A DNA stretch of 64,000 nt from NCBI RefSeq assembly GCF_900112485.1, contig NZ_FOMG01000010.1:1-64000 (forward strand), written 5' to 3'. Both the position numbers and the translations under genes were made by a program. Source of the DNA: Clostridium uliginosum. Lineage in GTDB: Bacteria; Bacillota; Clostridia; Clostridiales; Clostridiaceae. Below, one piece after another: positions 47,063 through 57,543 of the stretch. Position 1 is the first letter of the stretch. Each line of letters begins with the position of its first letter. The notes beneath the pieces were generated by a model, which was not told the DNA's origin, made no database searches, and worked only from the letters and a program-made list of their open reading frames with translations.

Positions 47063-47087
47063 TGAAGAGAATAGTAAGTTCTCTTCA
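47063..47087 (+). other. Hairpin between rplB and rpsS
   Basis: TGAAGAGAA (47063-47071) pairs with TTCTCTTCA (47079-47087) around TAGTAAG, 3 nt after the rplB stop. No T-run follows; it may be a processing or mRNA-stability element. Confidence 0.5.
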
Positions 47088-47128
47088 TAGCTTATCGGCA
47101 TAAGGTTTTATGAAGGGAGGCAATATTA

Positions 47129-47407
47129 GTGAGTAGATCAACAAAGAAAGCACCTTTTATACATGAAGGACTTTTAAAGAAGATAGAAGAAATGAACACA
47201 AGTGGAGAGAAAAAAGTTGTAAAGACTTGGTCAAGAAGTTCAACTGTATTCCCACAAATGATTGGTCATACAATTGCAGTTCATGACGGAAGAAAGCATG
47301 TTCCAGTTTATTTATCAGAAGATATGGTTGGACACAAGCTAGGTGAGTTCGTATTAACTAGAACTTACAGAGGTCATGTAGCAGATAAAACATCAAAAAG
47401 AAAGTAG
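47129..47407 (+). CDS. rpsS: 30S ribosomal protein S19
   Basis: A 92-residue head protein. [19 protein letters not shown] and the [16 protein letters not shown] block are canonical. GTG start behind AAGGGAGG. 20 nt before rplV. Confidence 0.96.
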   Translation: MSRSTKKAPFIHEGLLKKIEEMNTSGEKKVVKTWSRSSTVFPQMIGHTIAVHDGRKHVPVYLSEDMVGHKLGEFVLTRTYRGHVADKTSKRK

Positions 47408-47427
47408 CCTGGAAAGGAGGAACATAA

Positions 47428-47763
47428 ATGGAAGCTAGAGCTATAGCTAAATATATAAGAATGTCTCCAATAAAAGTAGGAGTAATTCTTAATTTAATCA
47501 GAGGAAAACAAGTTAAAGAAGCTTTTGCTATTTTAGAATATACTCCAAGAGAAGCAGCAGTAGTAATTAAAAAAGTTTTAAAATCAGCTGTTGCAAATGC
47601 AGAAAATAATTTAGAATTAGATTCTGACAACTTATACGTTTCAGAGGCTTATGTTGGTCAAGGTCCAACACTAAAAAGATTTAGACCTATGGATCACGGT
47701 AAAGCATTCAAAATTTTAAAGAAAACAAGCCATATAACAGTTGCTGTTAAAGAAAGAGCTTAG
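47428..47763 (+). CDS. rplV: 50S ribosomal protein L22
   Basis: A 111-residue protein whose beta-hairpin lines the exit tunnel opposite L4. The [23 protein letters not shown] start and the [20 protein letters not shown] tip region are clear; the macrolide-linked loop is ordinary. SD AAAGGAGG. Confidence 0.96.
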   Translation: MEARAIAKYIRMSPIKVGVILNLIRGKQVKEAFAILEYTPREAAVVIKKVLKSAVANAENNLELDSDNLYVSEAYVGQGPTLKRFRPMDHGKAFKILKKTSHITVAVKERA

Positions 47764-47784
47764 TATAGAAGGAGGGAAACATAA

Positions 47785-48450
47785 GTGGGTCAAAAAGTAA
47801 ATCCTCATGGACTTAGAGTAGGAGTTATCAAGGGTTGGAGCGCAAAATGGTATGCTAATAAAAAAGATTTTGCTAATAATCTTGTAGAAGATAACCAAAT
47901 AAGAAAATTTGTTAAAAAAGAACTTTTTTCAGCTGGTATTTCTAAAATAGAAATTGAAAGAGCTGCTAAGAGAGTTAAATTAAACATATATACTGCTAAA
48001 CCAGGTGTTGTCATCGGAAGAGGCGGATCAGGTATCGAAGCTTTAAAGAAAAAATTAACTAATTATGTTGTAGGAAAAAACATATTAATCAACATAGTTG
48101 AAGTTAAGAGTGCTGAATCAGATGCTCAATTAATGGCAGAAAATATTGCTGCTCAATTAGAAAAGAGAATCTCATTCAGAAGAGCTATGAAGCAAACAAT
48201 GCAAAGAGCTATGAAGCACGGTATTAAAGGTGTAAAAACTGCATGTGCTGGTAGATTAGGTGGAGCTGAAATAGCAAGAACTGAACACTATCATGAAGGA
48301 ACAATTCCACTACAAACATTAAGAGCTGATATTGAATATGGATTTGCTGAGGCAGATACAACATATGGAAAAATTGGAGTTAAAGTTTGGGTTTATAATG
48401 GAGAGGTTCTTCCAACTAAGAAAGTAGAAAAGGAAGAAGCTAACGCATAG
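47785..48450 (+). CDS. rpsC: 30S ribosomal protein S3
   Basis: A 221-residue protein at the mRNA entry. The N-terminal [18 protein letters not shown] and the KH-domain GRGGSGIE (GxxG) are present, followed by the C-terminal [17 protein letters not shown] block. GTG start behind AAGGAGGG. 17 nt before rplP. Confidence 0.97.
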   Translation: MGQKVNPHGLRVGVIKGWSAKWYANKKDFANNLVEDNQIRKFVKKELFSAGISKIEIERAAKRVKLNIYTAKPGVVIGRGGSGIEALKKKLTNYVVGKNILINIVEVKSAESDAQLMAENIAAQLEKRISFRRAMKQTMQRAMKHGIKGVKTACAGRLGGAEIARTEHYHEGTIPLQTLRADIEYGFAEADTTYGKIGVKVWVYNGEVLPTKKVEKEEANA

Positions 48451-48467
48451 GAAAGGAGGAATAGATC

Positions 48468-48902
48468 ATGTTAATGCCTAAAAGAGTAAAACATCGTAAG
48501 GTACAACGTGGTAGAATGAAAGGTAAAGCAACAAGAGGTAATTTCTTAGCTTATGGAGACTATGGTCTTCAAGCAACAACTTGTGGATGGATTACAAGTA
48601 ATCAAATTGAGGCTGCCAGAATTGCTATCAACAGATATATTAAAAGAGGTGGAAAACTTTGGATAAAGATTTTCCCAGATAAGCCAGTAACAGAAAAACC
48701 TGCAGAAACAAGAATGGGATCTGGTAAAGGATCACCAGAATATTGGGTTGCAGTAGTTAAACCTGATAGAGTATTATTTGAATTATCAGGGGTTACTGAA
48801 GAAGTTGCAAGAGAAGCAATGAGACTTGCATCACACAAACTTCCTGTAAGAACAAAGTTTGTTACAAGAAGAGATTTTGAGGAAATGGGTGGTGAAGAAT
48901 AA
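48468..48902 (+). CDS. rplP: 50S ribosomal protein L16
   Basis: A 144-residue protein near the A-site t[22 protein letters not shown] and the [18 protein letters not shown] loop are typical; an internal ATG two codons in is a possible but less likely start. SD AAGGAGGA. Its TAA overlaps the rpmC ATG. Confidence 0.96.
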   Translation: MLMPKRVKHRKVQRGRMKGKATRGNFLAYGDYGLQATTCGWITSNQIEAARIAINRYIKRGGKLWIKIFPDKPVTEKPAETRMGSGKGSPEYWVAVVKPDRVLFELSGVTEEVAREAMRLASHKLPVRTKFVTRRDFEEMGGEE

Positions 48903-49114
48903 TGAAGGCTAGAGAATTACAAGAAATGAAATCAAGCAATCCTCAAGATTTAACAGTTAAGCTAACTGATCTTAAAGCTGAATTATTTAACTTAAGATTT
49001 CAATTAGCTACAGGACAATTAGAAAATCCTATGAGAATTAGAGAAGTAAAGAAATCTATAGCCCAAATAAAGACCATCTTAAGAGAAGACGAATTAAGGG
49101 CATTGGAACAGTAA
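48902..49114 (+). CDS. rpmC: 50S ribosomal protein L29
   Basis: A 70-residue two-helix protein beside the tunnel exit. [17 protein letters not shown] and [16 protein letters not shown] match the family. The ATG overlaps the rplP stop (TAATG), so its start depends on rplP translation; an SD-like GAGG is inside rplP. Confidence 0.95.
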   Translation: MKARELQEMKSSNPQDLTVKLTDLKAELFNLRFQLATGQLENPMRIREVKKSIAQIKTILREDELRALEQ

Positions 49115-49136
49115 ATCTGGAAGGAGGTAAGGCCTA

Positions 49137-49391
49137 ATGGAAAGAGCATTAAGAAAGAAAAGAAGCGGCAGAGTTGTTTCTGATAAAATGGAAAAAACTA
49201 TAGTAGTTGCTGTTGAAACTAAGGTTAGACATCCACTATATGGTAAAACAATTAAAAGAACTACAAAGTTCAAAGTTCATGATGAAAATAATGAAGCAAA
49301 AATTAATGATAAAGTATCAATAATGGAAACTAGACCTTTATCTAAAGATAAGAGATGGAGACTCGTTGAAATAGTTGAAAAGGCTAAATAG
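49137..49391 (+). CDS. rpsQ: 30S ribosomal protein S17
   Basis: An 84-residue OB-fold protein of the 30S body. [19 protein letters not shown] and [15 protein letters not shown] fit. SD GGAAGGAGGTAAGG. 28 nt before rplN. Confidence 0.95.
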   Translation: MERALRKKRSGRVVSDKMEKTIVVAVETKVRHPLYGKTIKRTTKFKVHDENNEAKINDKVSIMETRPLSKDKRWRLVEIVEKAK

Positions 49392-49419
49392 GCTTTAAAA
49401 CCGAAAGGAGGGTAATTCA

Positions 49420-49788
49420 ATGATACAACAACAAACTTTACTAAAAGTTGCAGATAATTCAGGTGCAAAAGAAATTATGTGCATTAGAGTATTGGGTGGA
49501 TCAAAAAGAAAATTTGGTAATATCAGTGATGTTATCGTAGCTAGCGTTAAAAGTGCAACACCAGGCGGAGTTGTTAAAAAAGGTGAAGTTGTAAAAGCAG
49601 TTGTAGTTAGATCAGTAAAAGGATTAAGAAGAGCGGACGGTTCATATATTAAATTTGATGAAAATGCTGCAGTTATCATCAAAGATGATAAGCAACCAAG
49701 AGGTACTCGTATCTTTGGACCTGTTGCTAGGGAGCTAAGAGATAAAGAATTTAATAAGATTTTATCATTAGCACCAGAAGTTCTATAA
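49420..49788 (+). CDS. rplN: 50S ribosomal protein L14
   Basis: A 122-residue beta-barrel protein at the intersubunit bridge. [19 protein letters not shown] and [21 protein letters not shown] ends are present. SD AAAGGAGGG. Confidence 0.97.
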   Translation: MIQQQTLLKVADNSGAKEIMCIRVLGGSKRKFGNISDVIVASVKSATPGGVVKKGEVVKAVVVRSVKGLRRADGSYIKFDENAAVIIKDDKQPRGTRIFGPVARELRDKEFNKILSLAPEVL

Positions 49789-49803
49789 GAGGAGGTGGCT
49801 AAC

Positions 49804-50118
49804 TTGAAGGTACATGTAAGAAAAAGTGATACAGTTATAGTTATATCTGGAAAAGATAAAGGAAAAACTGGTGAAGTTTTAAAAGTATTTCCTAAGACAG
49901 GAAAAGTTCTTGTTCAAGGAATTAACATAATTAAGAAACATCAAAAAGCTAATAAGACTCAAACTGAAAGCGCTATAATTGAAAAAGAAGCTTCAATTAA
50001 TAGTTCTAAGGTTATGTTATATTGTAATAAGTGTAAGAATGCTACTAGAATTAGTAATAAAATCTTAGATGATGGTACTAAGGTTAGAGTATGCAAGAAA
50101 TGCGCAGAAACATTCTAG
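49804..50118 (+). CDS. rplX: 50S ribosomal protein L24
   Basis: A 104-residue assembly starter with a KOW fold. The start is TTG 49804, 8 nt after GGAGG; a GTG at 49795 in the same frame lies inside the SD. MKVHVRKSDTVIVISGKDKG is canonical. The C-terminal part carries CNKC and CKKC, a zinc-ribbon-like pair seen in some Firmicutes L24. Confidence 0.94.
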   Translation: MKVHVRKSDTVIVISGKDKGKTGEVLKVFPKTGKVLVQGINIIKKHQKANKTQTESAIIEKEASINSSKVMLYCNKCKNATRISNKILDDGTKVRVCKKCAETF

Positions 50119-50140
50119 AATCTGAAAGGAGGTAACCAAT

Positions 50141-50680
50141 ATGACAAGACTTCAAGAAAAATACCAAAAAGAAATAATTCCAGCAATGATTGAAAAGTTC
50201 GGATACAAAAATATTATGGAAGTTCCGAAACTAGAAAAGATAGTAATTAACATGGGTGTTGGAGAAGCTAAGGAAAATCAAAAAGTTTTAGAATCAGCAG
50301 TTAATGATTTAACTTTAATATGTGGTCAAAAACCAATATTAACTAGATCTAAAAAATCAATTGCCAATTTTAAGATAAGAGAAAATATGGCTTTAGGATG
50401 TAAAGTTACGTTAAGAAAATCTCAAATGTTTGAATTTGCAGATAAGTTAATGAGTATCGCATTACCTAGAGTAAGAGATTTCAGAGGAGTTTCTGCTAAG
50501 GCATTTGATGGTAGAGGAAACTATTCATTAGGAATAAAAGAACAATTAATTTTCCCAGAAATAGAATATGATAAGATTGATAAAGTTAGAGGAATGGATA
50601 TAATCTTCGTTACATCTGCAAACACTGACGAAGAAGCTAGGGAATTATTAAGATTCCTTGGAATGCCATTTGCTCAATAA
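50141..50680 (+). CDS. rplE: 50S ribosomal protein L5
   Basis: A 179-residue 5S rRNA-binding protein. [16 protein letters not shown] and [20 protein letters not shown] are conserved. SD AAAGGAGGTAA. 16 nt before the S14 gene. Confidence 0.97.
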   Translation: MTRLQEKYQKEIIPAMIEKFGYKNIMEVPKLEKIVINMGVGEAKENQKVLESAVNDLTLICGQKPILTRSKKSIANFKIRENMALGCKVTLRKSQMFEFADKLMSIALPRVRDFRGVSAKAFDGRGNYSLGIKEQLIFPEIEYDKIDKVRGMDIIFVTSANTDEEARELLRFLGMPFAQ

Positions 50681-50696
50681 TAAGGAGGGAAACACT

Positions 50697-50882
50697 GTGG
50701 CACGTAAGGCTATTATTGAAAAGTGGAGTAAAACTCCTAAATATAAAACTAGAGCTTATACAAGATGTAGAATATGTGGAAGACCACATTCTGTACTAAG
50801 AAAATACGGAGTATGTCGTATTTGTTTTAGAGAACTTGCTCATAAGGGAGAAATTCCTGGTTGCAAGAAAGCAAGTTGGTAA
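50697..50882 (+). CDS. rpsZ: 30S ribosomal protein S14 type Z
   Basis: A 61-residue zinc-binding S14. The Cys pairs CRIC and CRIC (about 24-27 and 40-43) mark the C+ form. Starts at GTG 50697 behind AAGGAGGG; a longer in-frame start at 50658 lies within rplE and has no SD. No C- paralogue is seen here. Confidence 0.95.
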   Translation: MARKAIIEKWSKTPKYKTRAYTRCRICGRPHSVLRKYGVCRICFRELAHKGEIPGCKKASW

Positions 50883-50914
50883 TACACATAATGTAATGAA
50901 AGGAGGCACATTAA

Positions 50915-51313
50915 ATGGTTATGACAGATCCGATAGCAGATTTACTAACTCGTGTGAGAAATGCTAATTCTGTAAGACACGAAGTGGTAGAAGTACCTTC
51001 TTCAACTATAAAGAAGGCAATTGCAAATATATTATTACAAGAGGGTTACATCAAAGAGATTAATGAATATAACGATGGAGTAGTTCCTATGTTAAGAATA
51101 AGTCTTAAATATGGTGCTAACAAAGAAAGAGTTATAACTGGTATTAAGAGAATTTCAAAACCAGGTTTAAGAGTATATTGTAGAAAAGATGAAGTACCAA
51201 AGGTTCTTAATGGATTAGGCGTCGCTGTTGTTTCAACTTCAAAGGGACTAATGGTTGATAGAGAGGCTAGAAAGAACGGATTAGGTGGAGAAGTAGTCTG
51301 CTACGTTTGGTAG
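50915..51313 (+). CDS. rpsH: 30S ribosomal protein S8
   Basis: A 132-residue central-domain protein. [16 protein letters not shown] and the C-terminal [11 protein letters not shown] are typical. ATG 50915 has AAGGAGG at 9 nt; ATG 50921 is an alternative. In E. coli S8 represses the spc genes. Confidence 0.96.
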   Translation: MVMTDPIADLLTRVRNANSVRHEVVEVPSSTIKKAIANILLQEGYIKEINEYNDGVVPMLRISLKYGANKERVITGIKRISKPGLRVYCRKDEVPKVLNGLGVAVVSTSKGLMVDREARKNGLGGEVVCYVW

Positions 51314-51388
51314 TATTTTAAATTTTGAAAATAAACAGAAATTGTAGTTTGATATATACAATTATGAAATAATACAGGAGGTGCAATT

Positions 51389-51931
51389 ATGTCAAGAGTA
51401 GGTAGATTACCAATAGCTATACCTGCTGGCGTAACTGTTACTGTAACACCAGACAACGTTGTTACAGTTAAGGGCCCAAAGGGCGAACTAGTTAAAGCTA
51501 TGCATAAAGACATAAATATAGCAATTGAAAACAATGAAGTAGTTGTTACTAGACCTAGTGATGATAAAAATCATAGAGCTCTTCATGGTTTAACAAGAGC
51601 ATTAATTAATAATATGGTAATTGGAGTAAATGAAGGTTACCAAAAGAATTTAGATTTAGTTGGTGTTGGTTACAGAGCTCAATTACAAGGTAAAAAGCTT
51701 GTAATGAACCTTGGATATTCACATCCAGTTGAAGTAGAACCTGTTGACGGAATCACATTCGAAACTCCAGCTGCAACTAAAGTAATTGTTAAAGGAATTG
51801 ACAAAGAAAAAGTTGGCGCTGCTGCTGCAGATATCAGAAAGTGGAGAGTACCAGAACCATACAAAGGTAAGGGCGTTAAGTACGAAAATGAAGTGATTAG
51901 ACGTAAAGAAGGTAAAACTGGTAAGAAATAA
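51389..51931 (+). CDS. rplF: 50S ribosomal protein L6
   Basis: A 180-residue protein with two similar domains, near the factor-binding site. [19 protein letters not shown] and the C-terminal [17 protein letters not shown] are conserved. SD CAGGAGGTG. It is the first gene after a 75-nt spacer without visible signals. Confidence 0.97.
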   Translation: MSRVGRLPIAIPAGVTVTVTPDNVVTVKGPKGELVKAMHKDINIAIENNEVVVTRPSDDKNHRALHGLTRALINNMVIGVNEGYQKNLDLVGVGYRAQLQGKKLVMNLGYSHPVEVEPVDGITFETPAATKVIVKGIDKEKVGAAAADIRKWRVPEPYKGKGVKYENEVIRRKEGKTGKK

Positions 51932-51949
51932 TAGGAAGGAGTGAGCTTT

Positions 51950-52309
51950 ATGTTCAAAAAGGCAGACAAAAAAGCAAGTAGAGAAAAACGTCACCTTAGA
52001 GTTCGTAAGAAAGTTTTTGGTACTCCGGAAAGACCAAGACTTTCAGTTTTCAGAAGTGAAAAGAATATATATGCACAAATTATTGATGATATAAATTCAG
52101 TTACATTAGTAGCTGCTTCAAGTTTAGATAAAGACTTTGGTGTTAAAGGTGGCAACAAAGAAGGCGCTAAACTTGTAGGAGAAATAATTGCAAAGAAAGC
52201 TGTAGAAAAAGGAATTACTGAAGTGGTATTTGATAGAGGCGGATACGTATATCATGGAAGAGTTCAAGAATTAGCACAAGCAGCTAGAGAAGCAGGCTTG
52301 AAATTCTAA
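51950..52309 (+). CDS. rplR: 50S ribosomal protein L18
   Basis: A 119-residue 5S rRNA-binding protein. The start is ATG 51950; an in-frame GTG at 51941 lies in the [31 protein letters not shown] and the [20 protein letters not shown] end are canonical. Confidence 0.96.
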   Translation: MFKKADKKASREKRHLRVRKKVFGTPERPRLSVFRSEKNIYAQIIDDINSVTLVAASSLDKDFGVKGGNKEGAKLVGEIIAKKAVEKGITEVVFDRGGYVYHGRVQELAQAAREAGLKF

Positions 52310-52328
52310 TATACGAGGAGGGAAATAA

Positions 52329-52826
52329 ATGAGAATCGATCCTAGTACACTAGACCTTAAAGAAAAGGTTGTTTTTATAAACAGAGTTACTAAGGTTGTT
52401 AAGGGTGGTAGAAACTTTAGATTCAGCGCTTTAGTTGTTGTCGGAGACGAGAACGGACACGTTGGCGTTGGAATGGGTAAGTCAATCGAAATCCCAGAAG
52501 CAATTAAAAAAGGAATAGAAGATGCTAAGAAAAACTTAGTAAGTGTTGCAATGGTAGGAACAACAATTCCTCACCAAGTAAATGGTAAATTTGGGACTTC
52601 AAATGTTCTAATTATGCCAGCTAAAGAAGGTACAGGAGTTATTGCTGGAGGTCCAGCAAGAGTTGTATTAGAATTAGCAGGATTAAAGGATGTTAGAGCT
52701 AAATCATTAGGTTCAAACAATCCTAAAAATATGGTAAATGCTACAATAAACGGATTGGATAGCTTAAGAACAGCTGAAGATATAGCTAAATTAAGAGGAA
52801 AATCTGTTGAAGAAATATTAGGTTAG
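52329..52826 (+). CDS. rpsE: 30S ribosomal protein S5
   Basis: A 165-residue fidelity protein with an N-terminal dsRBD-like domain ([20 protein letters not shown]) and the [18 protein letters not shown] loop. SD CGAGGAGGG. 11 nt before rpmD. Confidence 0.97.
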   Translation: MRIDPSTLDLKEKVVFINRVTKVVKGGRNFRFSALVVVGDENGHVGVGMGKSIEIPEAIKKGIEDAKKNLVSVAMVGTTIPHQVNGKFGTSNVLIMPAKEGTGVIAGGPARVVLELAGLKDVRAKSLGSNNPKNMVNATINGLDSLRTAEDIAKLRGKSVEEILG

Positions 52827-52837
52827 GAGGTATTGCA

Positions 52838-53017
52838 ATGGCTAAATTAAGAGTTACTTTAGTAAAGAGCTTAATAGGTAGAAAAAAGGAACATATTGCT
52901 ACTGCAAATGCTCTTGGACTTAGAAAAATACACAAGACAGTAGAACATGAGGGAACACCTCAAATAAAAGGTATGTTAAAGAAGATTGATTACCTATTAA
53001 AGGTAGAAGAAATATAA
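52838..53017 (+). CDS. rpmD: 50S ribosomal protein L30
   Basis: A 59-residue protein beginning [19 protein letters not shown], with [20 protein letters not shown], the L30 signature. SD TAGGAGGTA. Complete, 11 nt after rpsE and 21 nt before rplO. Confidence 0.95.
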   Translation: MAKLRVTLVKSLIGRKKEHIATANALGLRKIHKTVEHEGTPQIKGMLKKIDYLLKVEEI

Positions 53018-53038
53018 TAATAAGGAGGTGTACTGAAT

Positions 53039-53479
53039 ATGAAACTTCATGAATTAAAACCAGCAATAGGTAGCAAAAAAGCGCCTAAAAGACTTGGAAG
53101 AGGTACAGGTTCTGGAACTGGAAGAAACGCTGGTAAAGGTGAAAAGGGTCAAAATGCAAGATCAGGTGGTGGAGTAAGACCTGGTTTCGAAGGAGGCCAA
53201 ATGCCTTTATACAGAAGACTTCCTAAGAGAGGTTTTACAAATATTTTTGCTAAGAAATTTGTTAGTATCAATGTAGATAGATTAAATATATTTGAAAATG
53301 GTACTGAAATTACTCCAGAAGTATTACTTGACAGAAGAGTTATAAGTAAAGTATTAGACGGAGTAAAGATTCTTGGAAACGGAAATATAGAAAAATCATT
53401 AATAATAAAAGGATGTAAGTTCTCAAAATCTGCAATAGAAAAGATCGAAGCAGCTGGAGGAAAAGTTGAGGTGATTTAA
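53039..53479 (+). CDS. rplO: 50S ribosomal protein L15
   Basis: A 146-residue glycine-rich protein that threads 23S rRNA. The [21 protein letters not shown]-terminal tail and [18 protein letters not shown] are typical. SD AAGGAGGTG. Stop is one base before the secY GTG. Confidence 0.97.
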   Translation: MKLHELKPAIGSKKAPKRLGRGTGSGTGRNAGKGEKGQNARSGGGVRPGFEGGQMPLYRRLPKRGFTNIFAKKFVSINVDRLNIFENGTEITPEVLLDRRVISKVLDGVKILGNGNIEKSLIIKGCKFSKSAIEKIEAAGGKVEVI

Positions 53480-53480
53480 A

Positions 53481-54761
53481 GTGCTTCAAACTTTGCGTAA
53501 TGCATTTAAAGTTTCTGAACTAAGGAAAAAATTTTTGTGGATAATAATATTAGTTGCAGTTTTCAGGATGGGAAGTCATATTCCTGTTCCTGGAATTAAC
53601 TCAGATTATTTGAAAAGTATATCTCAATCAGGTGGTTTAATAGGCTTTTATGATTTGATTTCTGGAGGAGCTTTCAGTAGATGTAGTATATTTGCATTAG
53701 GTGTTATGCCATATATTAATGCATCAATTATAATGCAGTTATTGACAGTTGCTATTCCTCAATTAGAACAGCTTTCTAAAGAGGGAGAAGACGGAAGAAA
53801 GAAAATACAAAACGCAACTCGTTATGTATCTCTTGGAATATCATTTATATTAGCATTTGGAACATATGCAATGATTTCTAATAGTGGAGCCACAGTAGGA
53901 ATGAGTATTACTAAAATATGTATTGTTATTTTTTCATTAGTAGTTGGTTCTACATTTTGTATGTGGTTAGGAGATCAAATTACTGTTAATGGAATTGGAA
54001 ATGGAACTTCTATATTAATTTTTGTTAATATAGTTTCAAAAATCCCAATGACGATTGGTTCAATTATTGCTTCTAAACAAGCAGGAGAGGTAAGTATAAT
54101 AGAAATTACATTATTTGTAGTATTTTTTGTTGCATTACTTGCAACTGTACTTTATTTTTCATTAGCTGAAAGAAGAATTCCTGTTCAATATGCTGGAAAA
54201 GCTGTTGGTGGAAGTAAAATGATGAAAAATCAATCAAGTCATATTCCGTTAAGTATTATTGGATCAGCTGTTATAGCAATTATTTTTGCAATGTCAGTTA
54301 TGGACTTTCCTAAAACAATAGCAACTTTTGTTCCAAACAAAGGTTGGTCAATGTGGGTTTTAAATAATACAAATTGTATATTTAATCAAAAAAGTTGGAT
54401 GTATCTTGTAGTATATTCAATTCTTACATTGTTCTTTACTTGGTTCTATACTCAAATTACGTTTAAGCCAGATGAAATGGCTGAAAACTTACACAAATCA
54501 ACAGGATTTATACCAGGTGTAAGACCAGGAGAGGCAACAACACAATATTTTGAAAGAATTCTTAATAAGGTGTCAGTAATAGGTGGTACATTGGCAGCTA
54601 TATTAGCTGTAACACCAATTATGATTGATAATTATACACAATTTAAAAATATATCATTTTCAGGAACAGCACTTTTAATAATTATAGGGGTTGCATTAGA
54701 TTTTACTAGGCAAGTAGAATCACAAATGGTAATGCGCCACTATAAAGGATTTCTTAAATAG
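53481..54761 (+). CDS. secY: Protein translocase subunit SecY
   Basis: A 426-residue channel with ten membrane helices. Its N-terminus LRKKFLWIIILVAVFRMGSHIPVPG and the ALGVMPYINASIIMQL plug region are conserved; the cytoplasmic loops bear ERRIPVQYA and GIRPGE-type motifs. GTG start behind GAGGTGATT. Partner secE lies at 28275-28505. Co-transcribed with ribosomal genes. Confidence 0.97.
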   Translation: MLQTLRNAFKVSELRKKFLWIIILVAVFRMGSHIPVPGINSDYLKSISQSGGLIGFYDLISGGAFSRCSIFALGVMPYINASIIMQLLTVAIPQLEQLSKEGEDGRKKIQNATRYVSLGISFILAFGTYAMISNSGATVGMSITKICIVIFSLVVGSTFCMWLGDQITVNGIGNGTSILIFVNIVSKIPMTIGSIIASKQAGEVSIIEITLFVVFFVALLATVLYFSLAERRIPVQYAGKAVGGSKMMKNQSSHIPLSIIGSAVIAIIFAMSVMDFPKTIATFVPNKGWSMWVLNNTNCIFNQKSWMYLVVYSILTLFFTWFYTQITFKPDEMAENLHKSTGFIPGVRPGEATTQYFERILNKVSVIGGTLAAILAVTPIMIDNYTQFKNISFSGTALLIIIGVALDFTRQVESQMVMRHYKGFLK

Positions 54762-54785
54762 ATTAGATAAATGGAGATGAAGCCC

Positions 54786-55436
54786 GTGAAGATAGTATTA
54801 CTAGGTCCTCCTGGAGCCGGGAAAGGAACACAGGCAAAATCAATTAGTAATAGATATTCAATACCACATATTTCTACAGGAGATATTTTTAGAAAAAACA
54901 TTTCTGAAAATACTCCGCTTGGAATAGAAGCTAAGGGATATATGGATAATGGACAATTAGTTCCTGATGAAGTTACTATTAATATGGTTAAAGACAGATT
55001 ACAAGATGAAGATTGTACTTCTGGATATCTATTAGATGGTTTCCCAAGAACTGTAGCTCAAGCAAATGCTCTTAATGAATTTCTTATAAGTAGAGAAGAA
55101 CAATTAGATACTTCGTTATTAATTGAAGTACCCATTGGATTTATTTTAGAAAGAATGACAGGAAGAAGAGTATGTCCATCATGTGGAGCTAGTTATCATA
55201 TTAAGTTTAACCCTCCAAATAATGATGGCAAATGTGACTTGTGTGGAAGTGAGGTTATACAAAGAAAAGACGATACAGTTGAAACTGTAAAGGAAAGGCT
55301 AGATGTATATGAAAACCAAACACAGCCGCTAATTGAATTTTACAAGAGCAAAAATTTACTTTCAGTAGTAGATGGTACAAAAGCTATTAATGAAGTTTTC
55401 AAAGGTATTTGTAAAGTACTAGGGAGCAATGATTAA
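54786..55436 (+). CDS. adk: Adenylate kinase
   Basis: A 216-residue kinase (2 ADP to ATP + AMP). The start is taken at GTG 54786 ([16 protein letters not shown]), with GGAG at 9 nt and the family's standard length; ATG 54771 in frame would add five residues upstream. P-loop GPPGAGKGT is at 7-15. The lid domain has CPSC and CDLC, the zinc type. Its TAA overlaps the map ATG. Confidence 0.95.
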   Translation: MKIVLLGPPGAGKGTQAKSISNRYSIPHISTGDIFRKNISENTPLGIEAKGYMDNGQLVPDEVTINMVKDRLQDEDCTSGYLLDGFPRTVAQANALNEFLISREEQLDTSLLIEVPIGFILERMTGRRVCPSCGASYHIKFNPPNNDGKCDLCGSEVIQRKDDTVETVKERLDVYENQTQPLIEFYKSKNLLSVVDGTKAINEVFKGICKVLGSND

Positions 55437-56185
55437 TGATTATCATAAAAAATGATAACGAAATTGCTCTAATGAGAAAATCTGGAAAAATAGTTGCTGA
55501 AACATTATTATTACTAGAAAAAAAAGTAAAACCTGGTATAACTACTGCAGAATTAGACAGGGTAGCAGAAGAATTTATAACTAAGCATGGAGCAAAACCT
55601 TCCTTTAAGGGGTTATATGGTTTTCCTTCGTCACTATGTATTTCTGTGAATGAGCAAGTAGTACATGGGATACCAGGAAGATATCAATTAAGAGATGGTG
55701 ACATAGTTAGTGTTGACTGTGGAGCTTTCGTTGATGGATTCCATGGAGACGCTGCACGAACCTTTTCCGTTGGAGAAGTTACAAAAGAAGCTCAGAGATT
55801 AATTGATGTAACAAAAGAAAGTTTCTTTCGAGGTATAAAATTTGCTAAAGAAGGAAATAGATTAAGTAGTATATCACACGAAATACAAAACTACATTGAG
55901 GCAGCAGGTTTCTCGGTAGTAAGAGACTTTGTAGGTCATGGGATCGGAACGAAAGTTCATGAAGATCCAGAAGTGCCAAATTTCGGGAGAGAAGGCAGAG
56001 GTCCAAAATTAGTTAAAGGGATGGTGTTAGCAATAGAACCTATGGTTAATGCAGGAACTTATAGAGTGAAAACTTTAAATAATAATTGGACAGTTGCAAC
56101 AGTAGATGGTAGTTTATCAGCACATTATGAAAATACGGTTGCAATTTTGCCAGATGGACCAGAGATATTAACACTTATTAAGTAG
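55436..56185 (+). CDS. map: Methionine aminopeptidase
   Basis: A 249-residue type I enzyme that removes the initiator Met. Metal ligands are visible: Asp in VDCGAFVDGFHGDAA (two), His in GHGIG, Glu in AIEPM and Glu in HYENTV. ATG shares a base with the adk stop. It is in the secY-adk-map-infA order common to Firmicutes. Confidence 0.97.
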   Translation: MIIIKNDNEIALMRKSGKIVAETLLLLEKKVKPGITTAELDRVAEEFITKHGAKPSFKGLYGFPSSLCISVNEQVVHGIPGRYQLRDGDIVSVDCGAFVDGFHGDAARTFSVGEVTKEAQRLIDVTKESFFRGIKFAKEGNRLSSISHEIQNYIEAAGFSVVRDFVGHGIGTKVHEDPEVPNFGREGRGPKLVKGMVLAIEPMVNAGTYRVKTLNNNWTVATVDGSLSAHYENTVAILPDGPEILTLIK

Positions 56186-56277
56186 AAACAGAGTGTTGCT
56201 TAGTTATAAATTTGCATGATGCCATTTCATTTGGGGAATGTTAATTTATTACTAAGGTAATCATCGAGGTGAAAAGT

Positions 56278-56559
56278 TTGCAAAGCAATGACTTGATTGG
56301 GAAAATAGTACTTTCAAAAGCAGGAAGAGATATAGATCATTTATATGTTATTGTTAGGCAGATAGATAACAATTACGTATTGTTATCTAATGGAAATACA
56401 AAAATAATGAATATGCCTAAGAAGAAAAAACTTAAACATTTAAGTATTTTAGAAAACATAGATGAAGATATAGTATCATCTATAAAATTATGCGATAAAA
56501 GTACTGATTTAAAAATTAAGAGATTTCTAAAACTTAGAAGCATTGTTAAGGAGGGTTGA
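56278..56559 (+). CDS. KOW-domain RNA-binding protein (L14e-like)
   Basis: A 93-residue protein resembling the L14E/L6E/L27E-like KOW family found in Firmicutes. [18 protein letters not shown] and [19 protein letters not shown] are the KOW-like strands, and a basic PKKKKLKHL follows. The start is TTG 56278, 8 nt after GAGG; GTG 56269 lies in the SD. It sits between map and infA, where such a gene is common. RNA binding is inferred; ribosome association is possible. Confidence 0.85.
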   Translation: MQSNDLIGKIVLSKAGRDIDHLYVIVRQIDNNYVLLSNGNTKIMNMPKKKKLKHLSILENIDEDIVSSIKLCDKSTDLKIKRFLKLRSIVKEG

Positions 56560-56566
56560 TTACCTT

Positions 56567-56785
56567 ATGTCAAAAGATGATGTTATAGAAATGCAAGGTA
56601 CAGTACTAGAATCTTTGCCTAATGCTATGTTTCAAGTTGAACTTGAAAGTGGCCATAAAATTCTAGCACATATATCAGGAAAATTAAGAATGAACTTCAT
56701 TAGAATTCTACCTGGTGATAAAGTTACAATAGAACTTTCTCCCTATGATTTAACAAGAGGAAGAATTACATGGAGAGCAAAATAA
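56567..56785 (+). CDS. infA: Translation initiation factor IF-1
   Basis: A 72-residue OB-fold factor that covers the A site during initiation. [19 protein letters not shown] and GRITWRAK are canonical. The start is ATG 56567; an in-frame start at 56543 would extend it but has no SD. SD AAGGAGGG. Confidence 0.96.
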   Translation: MSKDDVIEMQGTVLESLPNAMFQVELESGHKILAHISGKLRMNFIRILPGDKVTIELSPYDLTRGRITWRAK

Positions 56786-56828
56786 GATAGAGATTAAAGT
56801 TATTTTAAATCTATCATAAGAAATATGA

Positions 56829-56954
<126 letters not shown>

Positions 56955-56997
56955 TGATCAATTTTACAATAAACTTACATTATAGGCGTAAATAATA

Positions 56998-57026
56998 TTG
57001 ACATTTTCTTAAAAGTCAAATATGAT
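56998..57026 (+). promoter_or_regulatory. rpsM operon promoter
   Basis: TTGACA (56998-57003), a 17-nt spacer and TATGAT (57021-57026). It gives rpsM-rpsK-rpsD-rpoA-rplQ a second promoter inside the super-operon. Confidence 0.8.
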
Positions 57027-57050
57027 TATATAGTCGTTTAATTAATCAAC

Positions 57051-57096
57051 AATAGATTTTAGGAGCGGCTGCAATAGAAAATCTATTGGCCTAAAA
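57051..57096 (+). promoter_or_regulatory. Alternative-pairing leader of rpsM
   Basis: AATAGATTTT (57051-57060) pairs with AAAATCTATT (57078-57087), and the overlapping TTTTAGG (57057-57063) pairs with CCTAAAA (57090-57096). The two pairings share bases 57057-57060, so they compete or form a pseudoknot-like fold. S4 represses such operons in other bacteria, and this may be its site. Confidence 0.5.
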
Positions 57097-57159
57097 TTTT
57101 ATTATATAATTTTTAAATCAACTTTTATGCATTTCAATTATCAGGAGGTGTAAATTTTA

Positions 57160-57528
57160 ATGGCAAGAATATCAGGTGTTGACCTACCAAGAGAAAAAAG
57201 AGTTGAAATAGGTTTAACTTATATATATGGAATAGGTCTATCAACTTCACAAAAAATATTATCTTTAACAGGAATTAATCCAGATACAAGAGTTAAAGAT
57301 TTATCAGAAGACGAAGTTAATGAAATAAGAACTTATATCAATAAAAACTTAATGGTTGAAGGTGACTTAAGAAGAGATGTTGCTCTAAACATTAAGAGAT
57401 TAGTAGAAATAGGATCATATAGAGGAATTAGACATAGAAGAGGTCTTCCAGTAAGAGGACAAAAAACTAAGACTAATGCTAGAACTAGAAAAGGTCCTAA
57501 GAAAACAATGGCAAATAAAAAGAAATAG
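57160..57528 (+). CDS. rpsM: 30S ribosomal protein S13
   Basis: A 122-residue head protein at the subunit bridge. [19 protein letters not shown] and the basic tail [17 protein letters not shown] fit. SD CAGGAGGTG. 15 nt before rpsK. Confidence 0.97.
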   Translation: MARISGVDLPREKRVEIGLTYIYGIGLSTSQKILSLTGINPDTRVKDLSEDEVNEIRTYINKNLMVEGDLRRDVALNIKRLVEIGSYRGIRHRRGLPVRGQKTKTNARTRKGPKKTMANKKK

Positions 57529-57543
57529 TAAGGAGGGAAGGTA

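Noticed and set aside
50658..50696. Extended S14 starting inside rplE
   Set aside because: Out of place for the family; GTG 50697 has a strong SD and gives the standard 61 residues.
51941..51949. GTG start for L18
   Set aside because: Falls inside the AAGGAGTG SD; ATG 51950 fits the family.
56269..56277. GTG start for the KOW protein
   Set aside because: Part of the GAGGTG SD; TTG 56278 has 8-nt spacing.
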